A DNA stretch of 26,416 bases, from IMG/VR virus record IMGVR_UViG_3300023301_000084, positions 1-26,416 of that record. The stretch is one strand, 5' to 3'. Source of the DNA: a virus. This document shows, piece by piece, positions 1 through 7,111 of the stretch. Within the stretch, counting starts at the first letter, position 1, and each line of letters starts with the position of its first letter. The notes beneath the pieces were generated by a model. It did not search any database. It had not been told where the DNA came from and saw only the letters and a program-made list of their open reading frames with translations. The translations under genes were made by a program, and so were the position numbers.

Positions 1-72
1 ACCAATTAAACGCATTCGCAAATCAACTGCCTTAGTTACAACAGTACGCACTCTTTCAGAAAAATGTTCCAT
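1..72 (-). CDS. Partial hypothetical protein, N-terminus only
   Basis: An ATG on the minus strand opens a frame of 24 codons that runs off the left edge of the window (MEHFSERVRTVVTK...). It is the last gene transcribed here and lies 26 bp after the stop of the gene ending at 99. The fragment is charged and helical-looking, but too short to assign to a family. The spacer before it is AT-rich with no Shine-Dalgarno, as for its neighbours. Confidence 0.5.
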   Translation of the reverse strand, partial: MEHFSERVRTVVTKAVDLRMRLIG

Positions 73-98
73 TCTTATTTATTTATTTAGGTACTTAT

Positions 99-602
99 TC
101 ATTTCGTGTCCTTTTTCTTTTGCGGTTTAAATTCTTTTATTAGATCCTCCTTATTTTTTTTACCAAGGAGGTAATTACCATTGCTTCGATAAAACTCGCC
201 TTCCTCGCTGATATAAGGGTACGTGGTAGAGTGGAACCCTTTGCGGACAATCTTAACGACATCCCCTTCTCTATTAAGATAGCTTTTACCTACTTCCAGG
301 TTTAGAACTTCTTCTATTAGGTCTTCAGCCGCGTAACCTAAATTAAAATCAGATCGCTTTATTTCTGATAATGAACCTTCAGATATAAAAATAATACTTT
401 CATCTGGGAATAAAGATTCAAACTCATCTTCAATATTAGCTTCAAGTTTCATGTAATCCTCATTCTTGTCAAAGAAACTAAATGGGATAACTTCAATTAA
501 ATGACTACAAGTATTCGCTCTATATTCATATCGAATTTTTATATCACCAAATTTGGTAAATAGCTCATTCAATTTATTTTCTATATATTCTTTTGATTTC
601 AT
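99..602 (-). CDS. Repeat-domain protein with one C-terminal LEVGKSYLNR-type domain
   Basis: 167 aa. I do not recognise a function. The first ~100 residues are acidic and unlike anything else here. Residues from about 103 form a ~55-aa domain with the pattern L-E-V-G-K-S-Y-L-N-R, V-V-K-I-V, Y-P-Y-I-S, Y-x-S-N-G and D-L-I-K-E. The same domain occurs about three times in the protein at 8731-9888, and a 26-bp DNA stretch is identical between the two genes (132-157 and 8851-8876), which suggests recent duplication or recombination. The ATG overlaps the upstream stop as ATGA, so translation is probably coupled. The C-terminus is lysine-rich. Confidence 0.75.
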   Translation of the reverse strand: MKSKEYIENKLNELFTKFGDIKIRYEYRANTCSHLIEVIPFSFFDKNEDYMKLEANIEDEFESLFPDESIIFISEGSLSEIKRSDFNLGYAAEDLIEEVLNLEVGKSYLNREGDVVKIVRKGFHSTTYPYISEEGEFYRSNGNYLLGKKNKEDLIKEFKPQKKKDTK

Positions 603-1603
603 TTCGTTTTCTCCTTTTTAGGTTTCCCGATTACTTCCCCATCAATTGTGAAAGTTCTGAACAAAAATTCAAGCTGCATGTCATCAATCATACCTATAAT
701 CATCGACTTTTGGCATCCTGTTTTTGCTCTTGCTATTTTACCAAGCAACCATTCCACTTCATCCTCCATCGTGTATGGTTCGTACTTGATTTCTTTTACT
801 TCCTTAGCGATGCGGTAAGCGTTTTCAGGGGGCCCCGGTTCTTGCTGCCATAACTCATGCCATCGTAGCGGATGGATAAACTTAGTACGACTTACAGTCA
901 TCCATTCTAAACCGGAGTTGTATTCAATCCGCGTCCCCTGTTGTGCAGCATACATAATCATGTGCCTATATGCGGCAGCTTCTGTGGGGTATATTTCTGA
1001 GGTTGAATCGCACGCCGAATAATTATCTTCTTCTATTTTATTAATAGAGGCTGAGTCAGTTATGAATAATTTTTCATCATACCGCCAAACCTTTTGATTT
1101 TCAAAGAACTCCTGACCTAAAGAGTTGGTGAATAATGGTTTAGCTTTAGCTTTAGGTTCCTCAGCGATTCGGTAAACGTTTTCAGGGTGCTCTCGGTCTG
1201 TATGCCACTCCTCAAAACGAGGGGGTCCAATTATTAAGCTCCAGCCTAAATAGGAGATCTTTTCAATCCGCGTCCCCTGCTCTGCGGCAAACATAACCAT
1301 CTGCCTATAAGCATCCGCCTCTGTTTTGTAGATTTCTGAGGTTAAATCACACGCTGAATAATTATCTTCTTCTATATAATTAATATCGCCGCGTAATATT
1401 TCAAAGGTTGGTTTATGAAACCACCAACCCTGATCCCCTTCAAAGAAATTATGATTAAAGGAGTTCGTGAATAGCACTTTCTTGCTGGCGTGCGGTTCAA
1501 ATTCAACCAAAAATATTTCATCGTGCCTATCGCACGAAGAGGAATGCCGCCTTGCCCATTTAATCCCGGGCAGCTCCTTAATTAATTCTAAGTTTGTTTT
1601 CAT
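599..1603 (-). CDS. Hypothetical protein with two internal ~110-aa repeats
   Basis: 334 aa, function not recognised. Two related units follow each other, roughly residues 42-150 and 155-275. Each has LFTNS near its start, then I-E-E-D-N-Y-S-A-C-D-x-T-S-E-I-Y, T-E-A-x-A-Y-R, M-x-A-A-x-Q-G-T-R-I-E, and ends with P-E-N-x-Y-R-I-A. The repeat is visible in DNA too, around 920-1020 against 1255-1360, so it arose by tandem duplication. The C-terminal ~60 residues are a different charged segment ending KKEKTK. The start is the ATG at 1603, after a 145-bp gap with a hairpin; the stop overlaps the next start as ATGA. Confidence 0.75.
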   Translation of the reverse strand: MKTNLELIKELPGIKWARRHSSSCDRHDEIFLVEFEPHASKKVLFTNSFNHNFFEGDQGWWFHKPTFEILRGDINYIEEDNYSACDLTSEIYKTEADAYRQMVMFAAEQGTRIEKISYLGWSLIIGPPRFEEWHTDREHPENVYRIAEEPKAKAKPLFTNSLGQEFFENQKVWRYDEKLFITDSASINKIEEDNYSACDSTSEIYPTEAAAYRHMIMYAAQQGTRIEYNSGLEWMTVSRTKFIHPLRWHELWQQEPGPPENAYRIAKEVKEIKYEPYTMEDEVEWLLGKIARAKTGCQKSMIIGMIDDMQLEFLFRTFTIDGEVIGKPKKEKTK

Positions 1604-1717
1604 GGCTTTATTTTTTCATATTAATTTTGGTAAACTTCTAATTGAAATACAATCATTAAGTACAACTATCTCAAAAAATTATATACAATTTGATTAAATT
1701 ATTATATATTTATTTTG

Positions 1718-1743
1718 CGGCCTTCTAAAAGCGGAGAAGCCCG
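1718..1743 (-). repeat. Hairpin repeat, copy A
   Basis: Inverted repeat with 9-nt arms (1718-1726 and 1735-1743, one internal G-G mismatch as RNA) around an 8-nt loop. An alternative outer pairing GCGGC/GCCGC extends it to the stop codon of the gene at 1749-2195. Copy B at 2762-2785 has the same loop and CTTCT/AGAAG core, but the outer pairs change together (GG/CC in A, AA/TT in B). No U-run follows on the transcribed strand, so it is not a classical terminator. Confidence 0.6.
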
Positions 1744-1748
1744 AGCCG

Positions 1749-2195
1749 CTATGCTAATATAGTTCCGTGCATGATGACAAAGTATAGCTTGTTAGGCTCT
1801 GCACCCCATTCAGGATTACCTGTTCTAATTTCAATTCCTTTGTGCTCGAGCTTCAAAACTCTTTCCGTATCGGTTAATTTTGGATACCCTAAAGTCAGAA
1901 TGGTTTGAGTAAATGGCTCAAACGATAAGTACCAATTGTGTACCATATAGTCAATAAGTTCATCAACTACACATCTATTCAAATCCTTACATAATAACAA
2001 AATGTCGGATGGGTTTAAGTTTTTATTTAACTTTTTATTTTGGTACAAGCAAAACCTTTTCACCCAATAAGGCGTAATTGATCGGTAGTCTTCCTTTTTA
2101 ATCCCTGACCTAGTCATTTCAAACCATTTAGTTTTAAGTGATAACTGCAAGCACAAAGGCTTAACAGAAACATTTGCGGTTAAATTATCTTTCAT
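1749..2195 (-). CDS. ASCH-domain-like protein
   Basis: 148 aa. Near the N-terminus, residues ~18-45 read L-S-L-K-T-K-W-F-E-M, then G-x-K-K-E-D-Y-R and P-Y-W, a pattern I associate with small phage and Bacteroidota ASCH-like proteins. The C-terminus has the matching G-I-E-I-R-T-G-x-x-E-W-G-A and Y-F-V-I-x-H-G-x-I-L. ASCH folds are PUA-like and are proposed to bind RNA or modified bases, so a role beside DNA modification is possible but unproven. A ~45-residue insert sits between the two conserved parts. Assignment is by motif memory; the start is the only good ATG. Confidence 0.6.
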   Translation of the reverse strand: MKDNLTANVSVKPLCLQLSLKTKWFEMTRSGIKKEDYRSITPYWVKRFCLYQNKKLNKNLNPSDILLLCKDLNRCVVDELIDYMVHNWYLSFEPFTQTILTLGYPKLTDTERVLKLEHKGIEIRTGNPEWGAEPNKLYFVIMHGTILA

Positions 2196-2214
2196 CTTTT
2201 CTAAGTTTATTTTT

Positions 2215-2454
2215 TTAAATACAGTATTCGCGATGTTTTTCTTGTGTCAACTTATTATTTTCTGTCCTGCCATTCAAGCAATCTAATGTCGCAACATTAC
2301 TTGTTTCCTCATTTAAAATTAAGTGTCCGTCACTAGCACAATAGGTTAATCTTGCTTCAAAATCACATACTTTTCTAATTTCTTTCTCGTATTGTTCACA
2401 AGCAAATTCGTAATTATCATGTGCTTTAATCAATTTATTTTTTAAAGCTTTCAT
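2215..2454 (-). CDS. Hypothetical protein
   Basis: 79 aa, not recognised. The N-terminal half is lysine/glutamate-rich and probably helical; the second half contains cysteines (around positions 30, 39, 59 and the penultimate residue) without a clear metal motif. It lies 10 bp after the stop of the gene at 2465-2716 and 19 bp before the ASCH-like gene, so it is probably co-transcribed. AT-rich leader, no Shine-Dalgarno. Confidence 0.55.
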   Translation of the reverse strand: MKALKNKLIKAHDNYEFACEQYEKEIRKVCDFEARLTYCASDGHLILNEETSNVATLDCLNGRTENNKLTQEKHREYCI

Positions 2455-2464
2455 TTGTTTAATC

Positions 2465-2716
2465 TTAATTTTTGTGCATTCCGTTAGTGGGTTTTTTATA
2501 ATGCTTATCTATAACATCTTGTAATATTTTACCCGCATTAGGCTTTCTACATTTAGTGCATTGGCATGGTTCAGGTCTAAACCGCCCACAACCGACATAG
2601 AAAATATATCCCTCATTTAATAGGTTCTGGTACCTTCCGTTATAAATCCATCTCTCCAGTGTTTTGGGATTTTTAAGTCGTAAAGATCCATAAACTGGTG
2701 CTGTCCATTGTTCCAT
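2465..2716 (-). CDS. Hypothetical protein with a C-x-C-x2-C motif
   Basis: 83 aa, function not recognised. Residues ~12-45 (L-R-L-K-N-P-K-T-L-E-R-W-I-Y-N-G-R-Y-Q-N-L-L-N-E-G-Y) look like a compact conserved fold, followed by a cysteine cluster (C-G near 43, then C-Q-C-T-K-C) that could bind one zinc. The leader contains hairpin copy B. It belongs to the accessory string 3741 to 99. Confidence 0.6.
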   Translation of the reverse strand: MEQWTAPVYGSLRLKNPKTLERWIYNGRYQNLLNEGYIFYVGCGRFRPEPCQCTKCRKPNAGKILQDVIDKHYKKPTNGMHKN

Positions 2717-2761
2717 AATTTAAAATTTTACTATTGTTATCCATTTTGATATTTATTTTGT

Positions 2762-2785
2762 GAACTTCTAAAAACGGAGAAGTTC
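2762..2785 (-). repeat. Hairpin repeat, copy B
   Basis: Perfect 8-bp inverted repeat, GAACTTCT (2762-2769) against AGAAGTTC (2778-2785), with loop AAAAACGG on the plus strand. It lies between the stop at 2804 and the ATG at 2716. Flanking bases (TTATTTTG before, GAGCCG after) match copy A, so this is a mobile or conserved cassette and not a chance palindrome. A degenerate relative lies at 3760-3780. Confidence 0.65.
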
Positions 2786-2803
2786 GAGCCGATGAAGGTA
2801 CTA

Positions 2804-3454
2804 TTAATGGATATGAAATAATATGGATTTTAGGTAGTTAATTTGTTGTACCAGATACGCTTCAACAACCGTTTCACATGCGTCTTCACACGGGATGTTT
2901 TCAAATATATTTTCAATATTTTTATCAAAAGCACACAACCCTTTATGTACGTTTTTGAAATTCAGCAACTCATTATAACTGTTAGCTAATTTTTCAAAAA
3001 TAGCATCTAAATCTTCCCTTTCATCGGTGAAATCATCGACATGGGCGAAAACGACATCATTTCTTCGAACAATGTCTAAAAATACAGGTAAATAATTTTG
3101 TTGCGATGAAGTTAATTCGTTTGGATTTTCTTTTTTAAACTCTTCTATTTTTCTATATTTTTCGTAACAAATATCGTATAGATACTGCTCGTGTTCATCT
3201 TTTGAGTTTATTCCATCAGGCATGCATTTTTTAGGCTCAAAGTTTTGTAAAATCTTATCAGCCAACTCAGAAAAGCAATCGGAATCAATTGCCATAAATG
3301 AATCGCCAAGTTCCCCACATGAACCGGCACGATGAACCGTGGTCGCATTCGCCAGAAGCAAAGCTATAATTTGTTCTTGTGTCTCAACCTTAGTTAAGTC
3401 ATCAACGATAGTTGGCATTGGGTTTGCTTTTATTGATAATTTATTCTTTTTCAT
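2804..3454 (-). CDS. Hypothetical protein
   Basis: 216 aa, not recognised. Soluble and mildly acidic, probably mostly helical, with scattered cysteines (for example C-F-S-E-L near 56 and C-E-D-A-C-E near 187) but no signal peptide or membrane segment. Residues 16-75 form the best-defined block (V-D-D-L-T-K ... C-G-E-L-G-D-S-F-M). Its leader shares 27 identical bases immediately before and including the start with the next upstream gene (3508-3741), so the two genes have a duplicated start region. Confidence 0.65.
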   Translation of the reverse strand: MKKNKLSIKANPMPTIVDDLTKVETQEQIIALLLANATTVHRAGSCGELGDSFMAIDSDCFSELADKILQNFEPKKCMPDGINSKDEHEQYLYDICYEKYRKIEEFKKENPNELTSSQQNYLPVFLDIVRRNDVVFAHVDDFTDEREDLDAIFEKLANSYNELLNFKNVHKGLCAFDKNIENIFENIPCEDACETVVEAYLVQQINYLKSILFHIH

Positions 3455-3477
3455 TTTGTTTATTTAATTTGTGAACT
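3455..3477 (-). repeat. Shared leader repeat, copy 1
   Basis: The 27 bases from the ATG upstream (plus strand 3452-3478) are identical to those at 3739-3765. Read on the minus strand the leader is AAGTTCACAAATTAAATAAAC followed by AAAATG. The A-rich, Shine-Dalgarno-free sequence fits Bacteroidota start preferences. It may act as a translation enhancer or mark where cassettes were duplicated. Confidence 0.55.
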
Positions 3478-3507
3478 TATTAACTTATAGATGAGTTATA
3501 GGCAAGG

Positions 3508-3741
3508 CTAAAGACCGAGTAAACGTTGAAATTCAAAACGCATTTCATCTTTACCTTGTTGGTGTACATGCGTAAGCACATCCGACAAACGGCTAAATTC
3601 ATCTACTTTAACCTCACCCCAACCGATCAACTCATAGGTTGAAAAATACTTGTGCCGAAAACCTAAATTGAGTAAGGCATCAATCACATCTCTGTGAAAT
3701 TTAGTGAGATTCTGGTATTGGTATAATTCTTCTTTTTTCAT
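3508..3741 (-). CDS. Small hypothetical protein
   Basis: 77 aa, not recognised. Helical, with aromatic and charged residues (Y-Q-Y-Q-N-L-T-K-F-H-R-D-V-I-D-A-L-L) and no cysteines. It follows the KilA-N gene by 48 bp and has the same leader as the gene after it. Its length and place in an accessory string suggest a host-interaction or regulatory peptide; there is no direct evidence. Confidence 0.6.
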   Translation of the reverse strand: MKKEELYQYQNLTKFHRDVIDALLNLGFRHKYFSTYELIGWGEVKVDEFSRLSDVLTHVHQQGKDEMRFEFQRLLGL

Positions 3742-3780
3742 TTTGTTTATTTAATTTGTGAACTTCTAAAAGCAGAAATT
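3742..3780 (-). repeat. Shared leader repeat copy 2, with degenerate hairpin
   Basis: Bases 3739-3765 match 3452-3478 exactly. Directly beyond, 3760-3780 repeats the left half of hairpins A and B (GAACTTCTAAAAGC) but the right arm has decayed, leaving only TTCT/AGAA. This links the leader repeat and the hairpin family into one composite element found at gene boundaries between 1700 and 3800. Confidence 0.5.
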
Positions 3781-3789
3781 GCACCACAT

Positions 3790-4413
3790 TTAAACTTGCA
3801 AAGTGTGACGGGCGATATTCTCTCTTACGCCAAGCCTTACTGCTTCATCTGTGCTAGTGAGTACATTTGTTAGTGTTTTAATCGAGTAATGGATTTTATC
3901 TCTTAATTTTAATTGTGCTTCACTTGCAGTATTCCAATCTGTTACATTGCAAGATTTTCGTATATAGTCTGCTATTGATGCAATGTATCTAGGAAACTCT
4001 CTTTTATTTTGAAAGCGTTGCCAGATAGCCGCACTCATTTCTTTGTACGAATCGCCACTATCATTCCGAAACCTAAGTAAATTATCAAATAACCACTCAT
4101 ATACTTCAACTTTTAATTTTGGATTTATTGCAAGGGCAATGTCAATAAATAATAAAGGGTGCACCCATGTTTGAGAATTACGCCCCCTGCCTTTACTTAA
4201 TACAATATCATATTTATTGTTTAATTCTTCAATAAATTCAATAGTTGACTTTGATTTTAAGAATAACGATAAATTGAATACAGATAAACCCCTGCTTACT
4301 CTCCATTTATTACCAACCTTAGATAAGTCAGTAGCACTAAAGAAACCCGTTTTACTTTGTTGTTTAATTTCAGAACCAAACAACTCTCTTTTAATTAATA
4401 CTTGTGTTTTCAT
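3790..4413 (-). CDS. KilA-N domain protein, probable DNA-binding regulator
   Basis: 207 aa. Residues ~20-115 match the KilA-N pattern: F-F-S-A-T-D-L near the start, K-G-R-G-R-N-S-Q-T-W-V-H-P-L-L-F-I-D-I-A-L-A-I-N-P-K, then V-x-E-W-L. This family binds DNA and is common in phage antirepressors. The C-terminal ~90 residues are helical and not KilAC. The first gene after a 93-bp gap, it has a TAnnTTTG box and a perfect 13-bp inverted repeat just upstream, so autoregulation is plausible. It probably controls the accessory genes 3741 to 1. Confidence 0.85.
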   Translation of the reverse strand: MKTQVLIKRELFGSEIKQQSKTGFFSATDLSKVGNKWRVSRGLSVFNLSLFLKSKSTIEFIEELNNKYDIVLSKGRGRNSQTWVHPLLFIDIALAINPKLKVEVYEWLFDNLLRFRNDSGDSYKEMSAAIWQRFQNKREFPRYIASIADYIRKSCNVTDWNTASEAQLKLRDKIHYSIKTLTNVLTSTDEAVRLGVRENIARHTLQV

Positions 4414-4435
4414 ATTTATGAATTAGATTAATATA

Positions 4436-4479
4436 GCACAAATATAATACATTTTATTTAATATATATTATATTTGTGC
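4436..4479 (-). promoter_or_regulatory. Perfect inverted repeat with TAnnTTTG box, promoter/operator of the KilA-N gene
   Basis: Arms GCACAAATATAAT (4436-4448) and ATTATATTTGTGC (4467-4479) are perfect 13-bp complements 18 bp apart. Each arm contains TATATTTG, a match to the Bacteroidota -7 box TAnnTTTG, one pointing to the KilA-N gene (box 4439-4446) and one away. No TTG lies at the expected -33 spacing. The centre is ~45 bp upstream of the ATG. Inference: operator overlapping the promoter. Confidence 0.55.
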
Positions 4480-4506
4480 ATTTATTTAACCTATTACTAT
4501 TAAATT

Positions 4507-4671
4507 TTATAACACAAAGGCAAAAACGGCTTTTATTTTCACGATATCCAAAAGTTCTTGCTCTAACCAAAGCGCATAATCAAGCAACTCTTCTTCATTT
4601 AATAAAGTTGTGTCTTGATCAGAAAGTGTTTTTCCAGTATTTTTTCTGTATTTGCTATGTATTTCATTCAT
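4507..4671 (-). CDS. Small hypothetical protein, coupled to the Rad50 C-lobe gene
   Basis: 54 aa, starting MNEIHSKYRKNTGK and containing an acidic helix L-L-N-E-E-E-L-L-D-Y-A-L-W-L-E-Q-E-L-L-D. The ATG at 4671 overlaps the upstream TGA as ATGA, the same arrangement as at many real junctions here. It is the last gene before the 93-bp regulatory gap. A second ATG at 4667 opens a shorter frame (22 codons) that looks less likely. Function unknown; the position suggests a link with the Rad50/Mre11 proteins. Confidence 0.65.
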   Translation of the reverse strand: MNEIHSKYRKNTGKTLSDQDTTLLNEEELLDYALWLEQELLDIVKIKAVFAFVL

Positions 4672-5300
4672 TCTTGTTCTGTTTTAGAAATTCTGTTTTT
4701 AATAGATACTTTAAATACTCTATCCGCAGCAGCAGCCAATTTTTCTTCATGGGTGACAATAATAAATTGAATGCCTAATTTGTCGGACAGTTCTTTAATC
4801 ATTTCAGATGCTTTGTCGTGCTTTGTTTTTTGCAAGAATTTAAAGGGTTCATCCAAAATAATAGTGTTTCTCGTTTTAGGAAACTGGATGCTCCAAGCAG
4901 CAATGCGCAAAGCAAACGAAGCGACATCAACGGCACCAACCCCACTGGAATCAATGGGTTTTAGTTGCACCCCATTTCTTTCAAAGCGCAAATCACATTC
5001 ATTTTTATCGCGCCTATCTACAAAAGACATAGTTAATGTATATGGATCTTCTGGAAATACAGCATCTAAAGCAAGTGATGTAATATCAGAAACATGGTAT
5101 TGTAATTGCGTTTGCGTTTTTTTACCAACTTCTTTAATTATAGCAAGTGCTTTTTCATGCAATAAATAGTCGTTTTGTAAAAGGTTATTTGCTTTTTCCT
5201 TTGCTATATTCTGCTGTTTCCATTCGGCCAACACCCCCTTTTTTCTTTCTAAAAAGGTGCGCATTTCTTTTAAACTATTGTTTGCATCACTCTTCGTCAT
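4668..5300 (-). CDS. Rad50/SbcC C-terminal ATPase lobe (split gene)
   Basis: 210 aa from the ATG at 5300; a TTG at 5342 in the same frame is less likely because it overlaps the upstream gene more. The N-terminal ~90 residues are coiled-coil-like. Then come a signature-like motif D-S-S-G-V-G-A-V-D-V-A-S-F-A-L-R-I-A, a Walker B T-I-I-L-D-E-P-F, and the H-loop V-T-H-E. There is no Walker A: it is the C-lobe half of an ABC ATPase whose N-lobe is encoded at 7112-8305. Together with SbcD it should form a Mre11-Rad50-like nuclease that processes DNA ends. The first 14 bp overlap the upstream coiled-coil gene. Confidence 0.85.
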   Translation of the reverse strand: MTKSDANNSLKEMRTFLERKKGVLAEWKQQNIAKEKANNLLQNDYLLHEKALAIIKEVGKKTQTQLQYHVSDITSLALDAVFPEDPYTLTMSFVDRRDKNECDLRFERNGVQLKPIDSSGVGAVDVASFALRIAAWSIQFPKTRNTIILDEPFKFLQKTKHDKASEMIKELSDKLGIQFIIVTHEEKLAAAADRVFKVSIKNRISKTEQE

Positions 5301-5544
5301 TTTCTTCAAAATCAAATTGATATTTACTTTCCAATTCCGCAATCCCCTCTATAATGGAATTGTCCAATTTTTCAATGTCTGCATCTAATGAAGTCAATAA
5401 TTCTTTGGCTTCTTTCAGAGTTTTGCATTTGTAATCCTCTTTTAATGTTTCCATTAAACTGGATTTGCGGCCATCTAATTTAGAAATTTTAGTTTTGGCT
5501 TCTTCAATGCGTTCTTTTAATTCAAATAAATCTTCCCGTTTCAT
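5287..5544 (-). CDS. Small coiled-coil protein, possible Rad50 arm segment
   Basis: 85 aa, almost entirely predicted helix with heptad-like spacing (L-F-E-L-K-E-R-I-E-E-A-K-T-K-I-S-K-L, later L-D-A-D-I-E-K-L-D-N-S-I) and an acidic C-terminus. It lies directly before the Rad50 C-lobe gene with a 14-bp overlap and could supply part of the descending coiled-coil arm of the split Rad50. No cysteines form a zinc hook (only one Cys, near residue 39). It could also be an independent accessory subunit. Confidence 0.65.
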   Translation of the reverse strand: MKREDLFELKERIEEAKTKISKLDGRKSSLMETLKEDYKCKTLKEAKELLTSLDADIEKLDNSIIEGIAELESKYQFDFEENDEE

Positions 5545-5839
5545 GTCGATTTCTTTTAAGTATTGCTAAAATTTGTTTTTCTGTTACTTTTTTATTTGTT
5601 ACCATCGGCAACAACAACAAAAACTTTTTTCTGGAAACACTATATGTTTTAAGAAGGTGTTTCCAGAAAGTCGGGTCTTTTTCTAATGCACAAAATAAAA
5701 GGGCATTGTTTTTTACTTTTTCTGGGTATTGTCGTCTAAAGATATCCGGATCCTTTAGTTGTTGGGATGTGGAACATCTACTCTTGCTCAACGACTTATT
5801 TCCAATGTGGTAACTAAAATCATATAAGGGACTGCTCAT
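5522..5839 (-). CDS. Hypothetical basic protein
   Basis: 105 aa, not recognised. Basic, with a helical C-terminal half (V-S-R-K-K-F-L-L-L-L-P-M-V-T and K-Q-I-L-A-I-L-K-R-N-R) and one region rich in aromatics near the N-terminus. Starts at the ATG at 5839, overlapping the end of sbcD by 20 bp, and ends 23 bp inside the next gene. Its place between sbcD and the Rad50 C-lobe suggests a partner of that complex. The overlaps argue that it is really translated. Confidence 0.55.
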   Translation of the reverse strand: MSSPLYDFSYHIGNKSLSKSRCSTSQQLKDPDIFRRQYPEKVKNNALLFCALEKDPTFWKHLLKTYSVSRKKFLLLLPMVTNKKVTEKQILAILKRNRHETGRFI

Positions 5840-6755
5840 AATCAGTGGCTTTATAGACCAAAGACATCACATCTTTGTCTGGTTTAGAGGATCTTTCAAA
5901 GGCTTGTAGATTTTCTGCGAAATCTAAACCACCTTCCCATTTAGAAAAACTTTGTGCGAACTCACTAATTCTGCTATCCCGTTCTTTTACTTTTTCTATG
6001 TGTTCAGTAGAAAAAACATCTTTTTTAATAGGCAAAGGGACTGGTACAATCGTATTCGTTTTTGCATACCACAAGTACACACAAGGTTTGTAATCAATTT
6101 GTTTTGTGTTCATTCTCATTAAGGAACCGCAATTTACTAAAAGTCGGCCTTTGTATTCCTCTATAAATGGTTTGTGGTTATCCCCAGTTACAATTAAATC
6201 GAATTGGGGGTATTTTTTCAACAACCGCAACGCATGGGAAGCGCCATCTACAGAATCCATCCAAGGTTCTTTTACTTGATAAACACATTTGTGCCAAATA
6301 AATACACGTTTTCCTTTTATAACAAATCCATCTTCTTTTTCTGGTTCATCCCTCCAAAAACCAAATGGGACTGTTTTTAGTACTTTTGTTGCTTCCAATG
6401 CATACAACCCGGAAAATTGCCGTTGCTCATAGACATGCTGTGGTAAATCGTGATTCCCATAACATACATTTGTATTTGCTGGTATGTTTTCGGCAACTTT
6501 GGCTATCAGGTAAGGGGATGGTTTCCAATGGTCGAACACATCGCCAGCTAAATAAACACCGCAATCATGTTCTTCTTGTAATGCTTTTATAAATGCCACT
6601 TTGTCCCACATAGCTTTTTGATAATCATCTTTTCTTCCTATCGGTGTATTTAATGTAAGATGCCAATCCCCACTAAATATCCCATCAGCCTTACCTAGTC
6701 CGTTTAAACTTAGAACGTTTTGGCGTTTTGGTTCTTTTAACTTTGTTCGTATCAT
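5820..6755 (-). CDS. sbcD: SbcD/Mre11-like metallophosphatase nuclease
   Basis: 311 aa. The calcineurin-like metal motifs are complete and in order: G-D-W-H-L (29-33), G-D-V-F-D-H-W (71-77), G-N-H-D (100-103), W-H-K near 176, T-G-D-N-H near 212, and N-C-G-S-L. The family binds two metal ions, and with Rad50 trims DNA ends and opens hairpins. It is shorter than bacterial SbcD (~400 aa), as usual in phages. It sits between the two Rad50 half genes. The start at 6755 lies 65 bp inside the previous gene; the N-terminal MIRTKLKEPKR resembles the MKRTK starts of other genes here. Confidence 0.9.
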   Translation of the reverse strand: MIRTKLKEPKRQNVLSLNGLGKADGIFSGDWHLTLNTPIGRKDDYQKAMWDKVAFIKALQEEHDCGVYLAGDVFDHWKPSPYLIAKVAENIPANTNVCYGNHDLPQHVYEQRQFSGLYALEATKVLKTVPFGFWRDEPEKEDGFVIKGKRVFIWHKCVYQVKEPWMDSVDGASHALRLLKKYPQFDLIVTGDNHKPFIEEYKGRLLVNCGSLMRMNTKQIDYKPCVYLWYAKTNTIVPVPLPIKKDVFSTEHIEKVKERDSRISEFAQSFSKWEGGLDFAENLQAFERSSKPDKDVMSLVYKATDYEQSLI

Positions 6756-7107
6756 TTGAGATTTTTAATTTATTTAACTCATGATTTGCTTGTAAGGCTT
6801 CTGTGTGAAAAATTAAAATCCTTTTTTCTCTAGGAATTAGTTTTCTAAAATAGGCTAATTCCGGGGGGTTTCTTTTTGTCTTTTTTAAAAACAAAACCCT
6901 TGTTTCTTCCATGTGTGGTTGGCAGAAATCTTTAGTGGACCATTTTGTTTTCCCGGTTGTTTCTTTTAAAGCTGCCATAAACTCATCATAACCCACTCCA
7001 ATATTTCTCTGCCAAAGTTGGAAAAACACAAGGTCTTCCGCAGTCCAGTCTTTCCACACGTTTGAAACAAATAGGAGCCATGCCTGTTCATACGTTAATT
7101 GCTTCAT
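6691..7107 (-). CDS. Hypothetical protein
   Basis: 138 aa, starting MKQLTYEQAWLLFV at the ATG at 7107, five bases past the upstream stop; a GTG at 7140 and an ATG at 7131 lie in frame but inside the Rad50 N-lobe gene. Not recognised. A tryptophan- and phenylalanine-rich middle (W-K-D-W-T-A-E-D-L-V-F-F-Q-L-W-Q) is followed by a strongly basic tail ending K-R-S-K-F-K-R-T-R, which suggests nucleic-acid contact. It lies between Rad50 N-lobe and sbcD and overlaps sbcD by 65 bp. Confidence 0.6.
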   Translation of the reverse strand: MKQLTYEQAWLLFVSNVWKDWTAEDLVFFQLWQRNIGVGYDEFMAALKETTGKTKWSTKDFCQPHMEETRVLFLKKTKRNPPELAYFRKLIPREKRILIFHTEALQANHELNKLKISNDTNKVKRTKTPKRSKFKRTR

Positions 7108-7111
7108 ACTT

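Noticed and set aside
1718-1743. Rho-independent terminator at hairpins A and B
   Set aside because: On the transcribed strand the stems are followed by GCAAAATAAA or ACAAAATAAA, with no U-tract.
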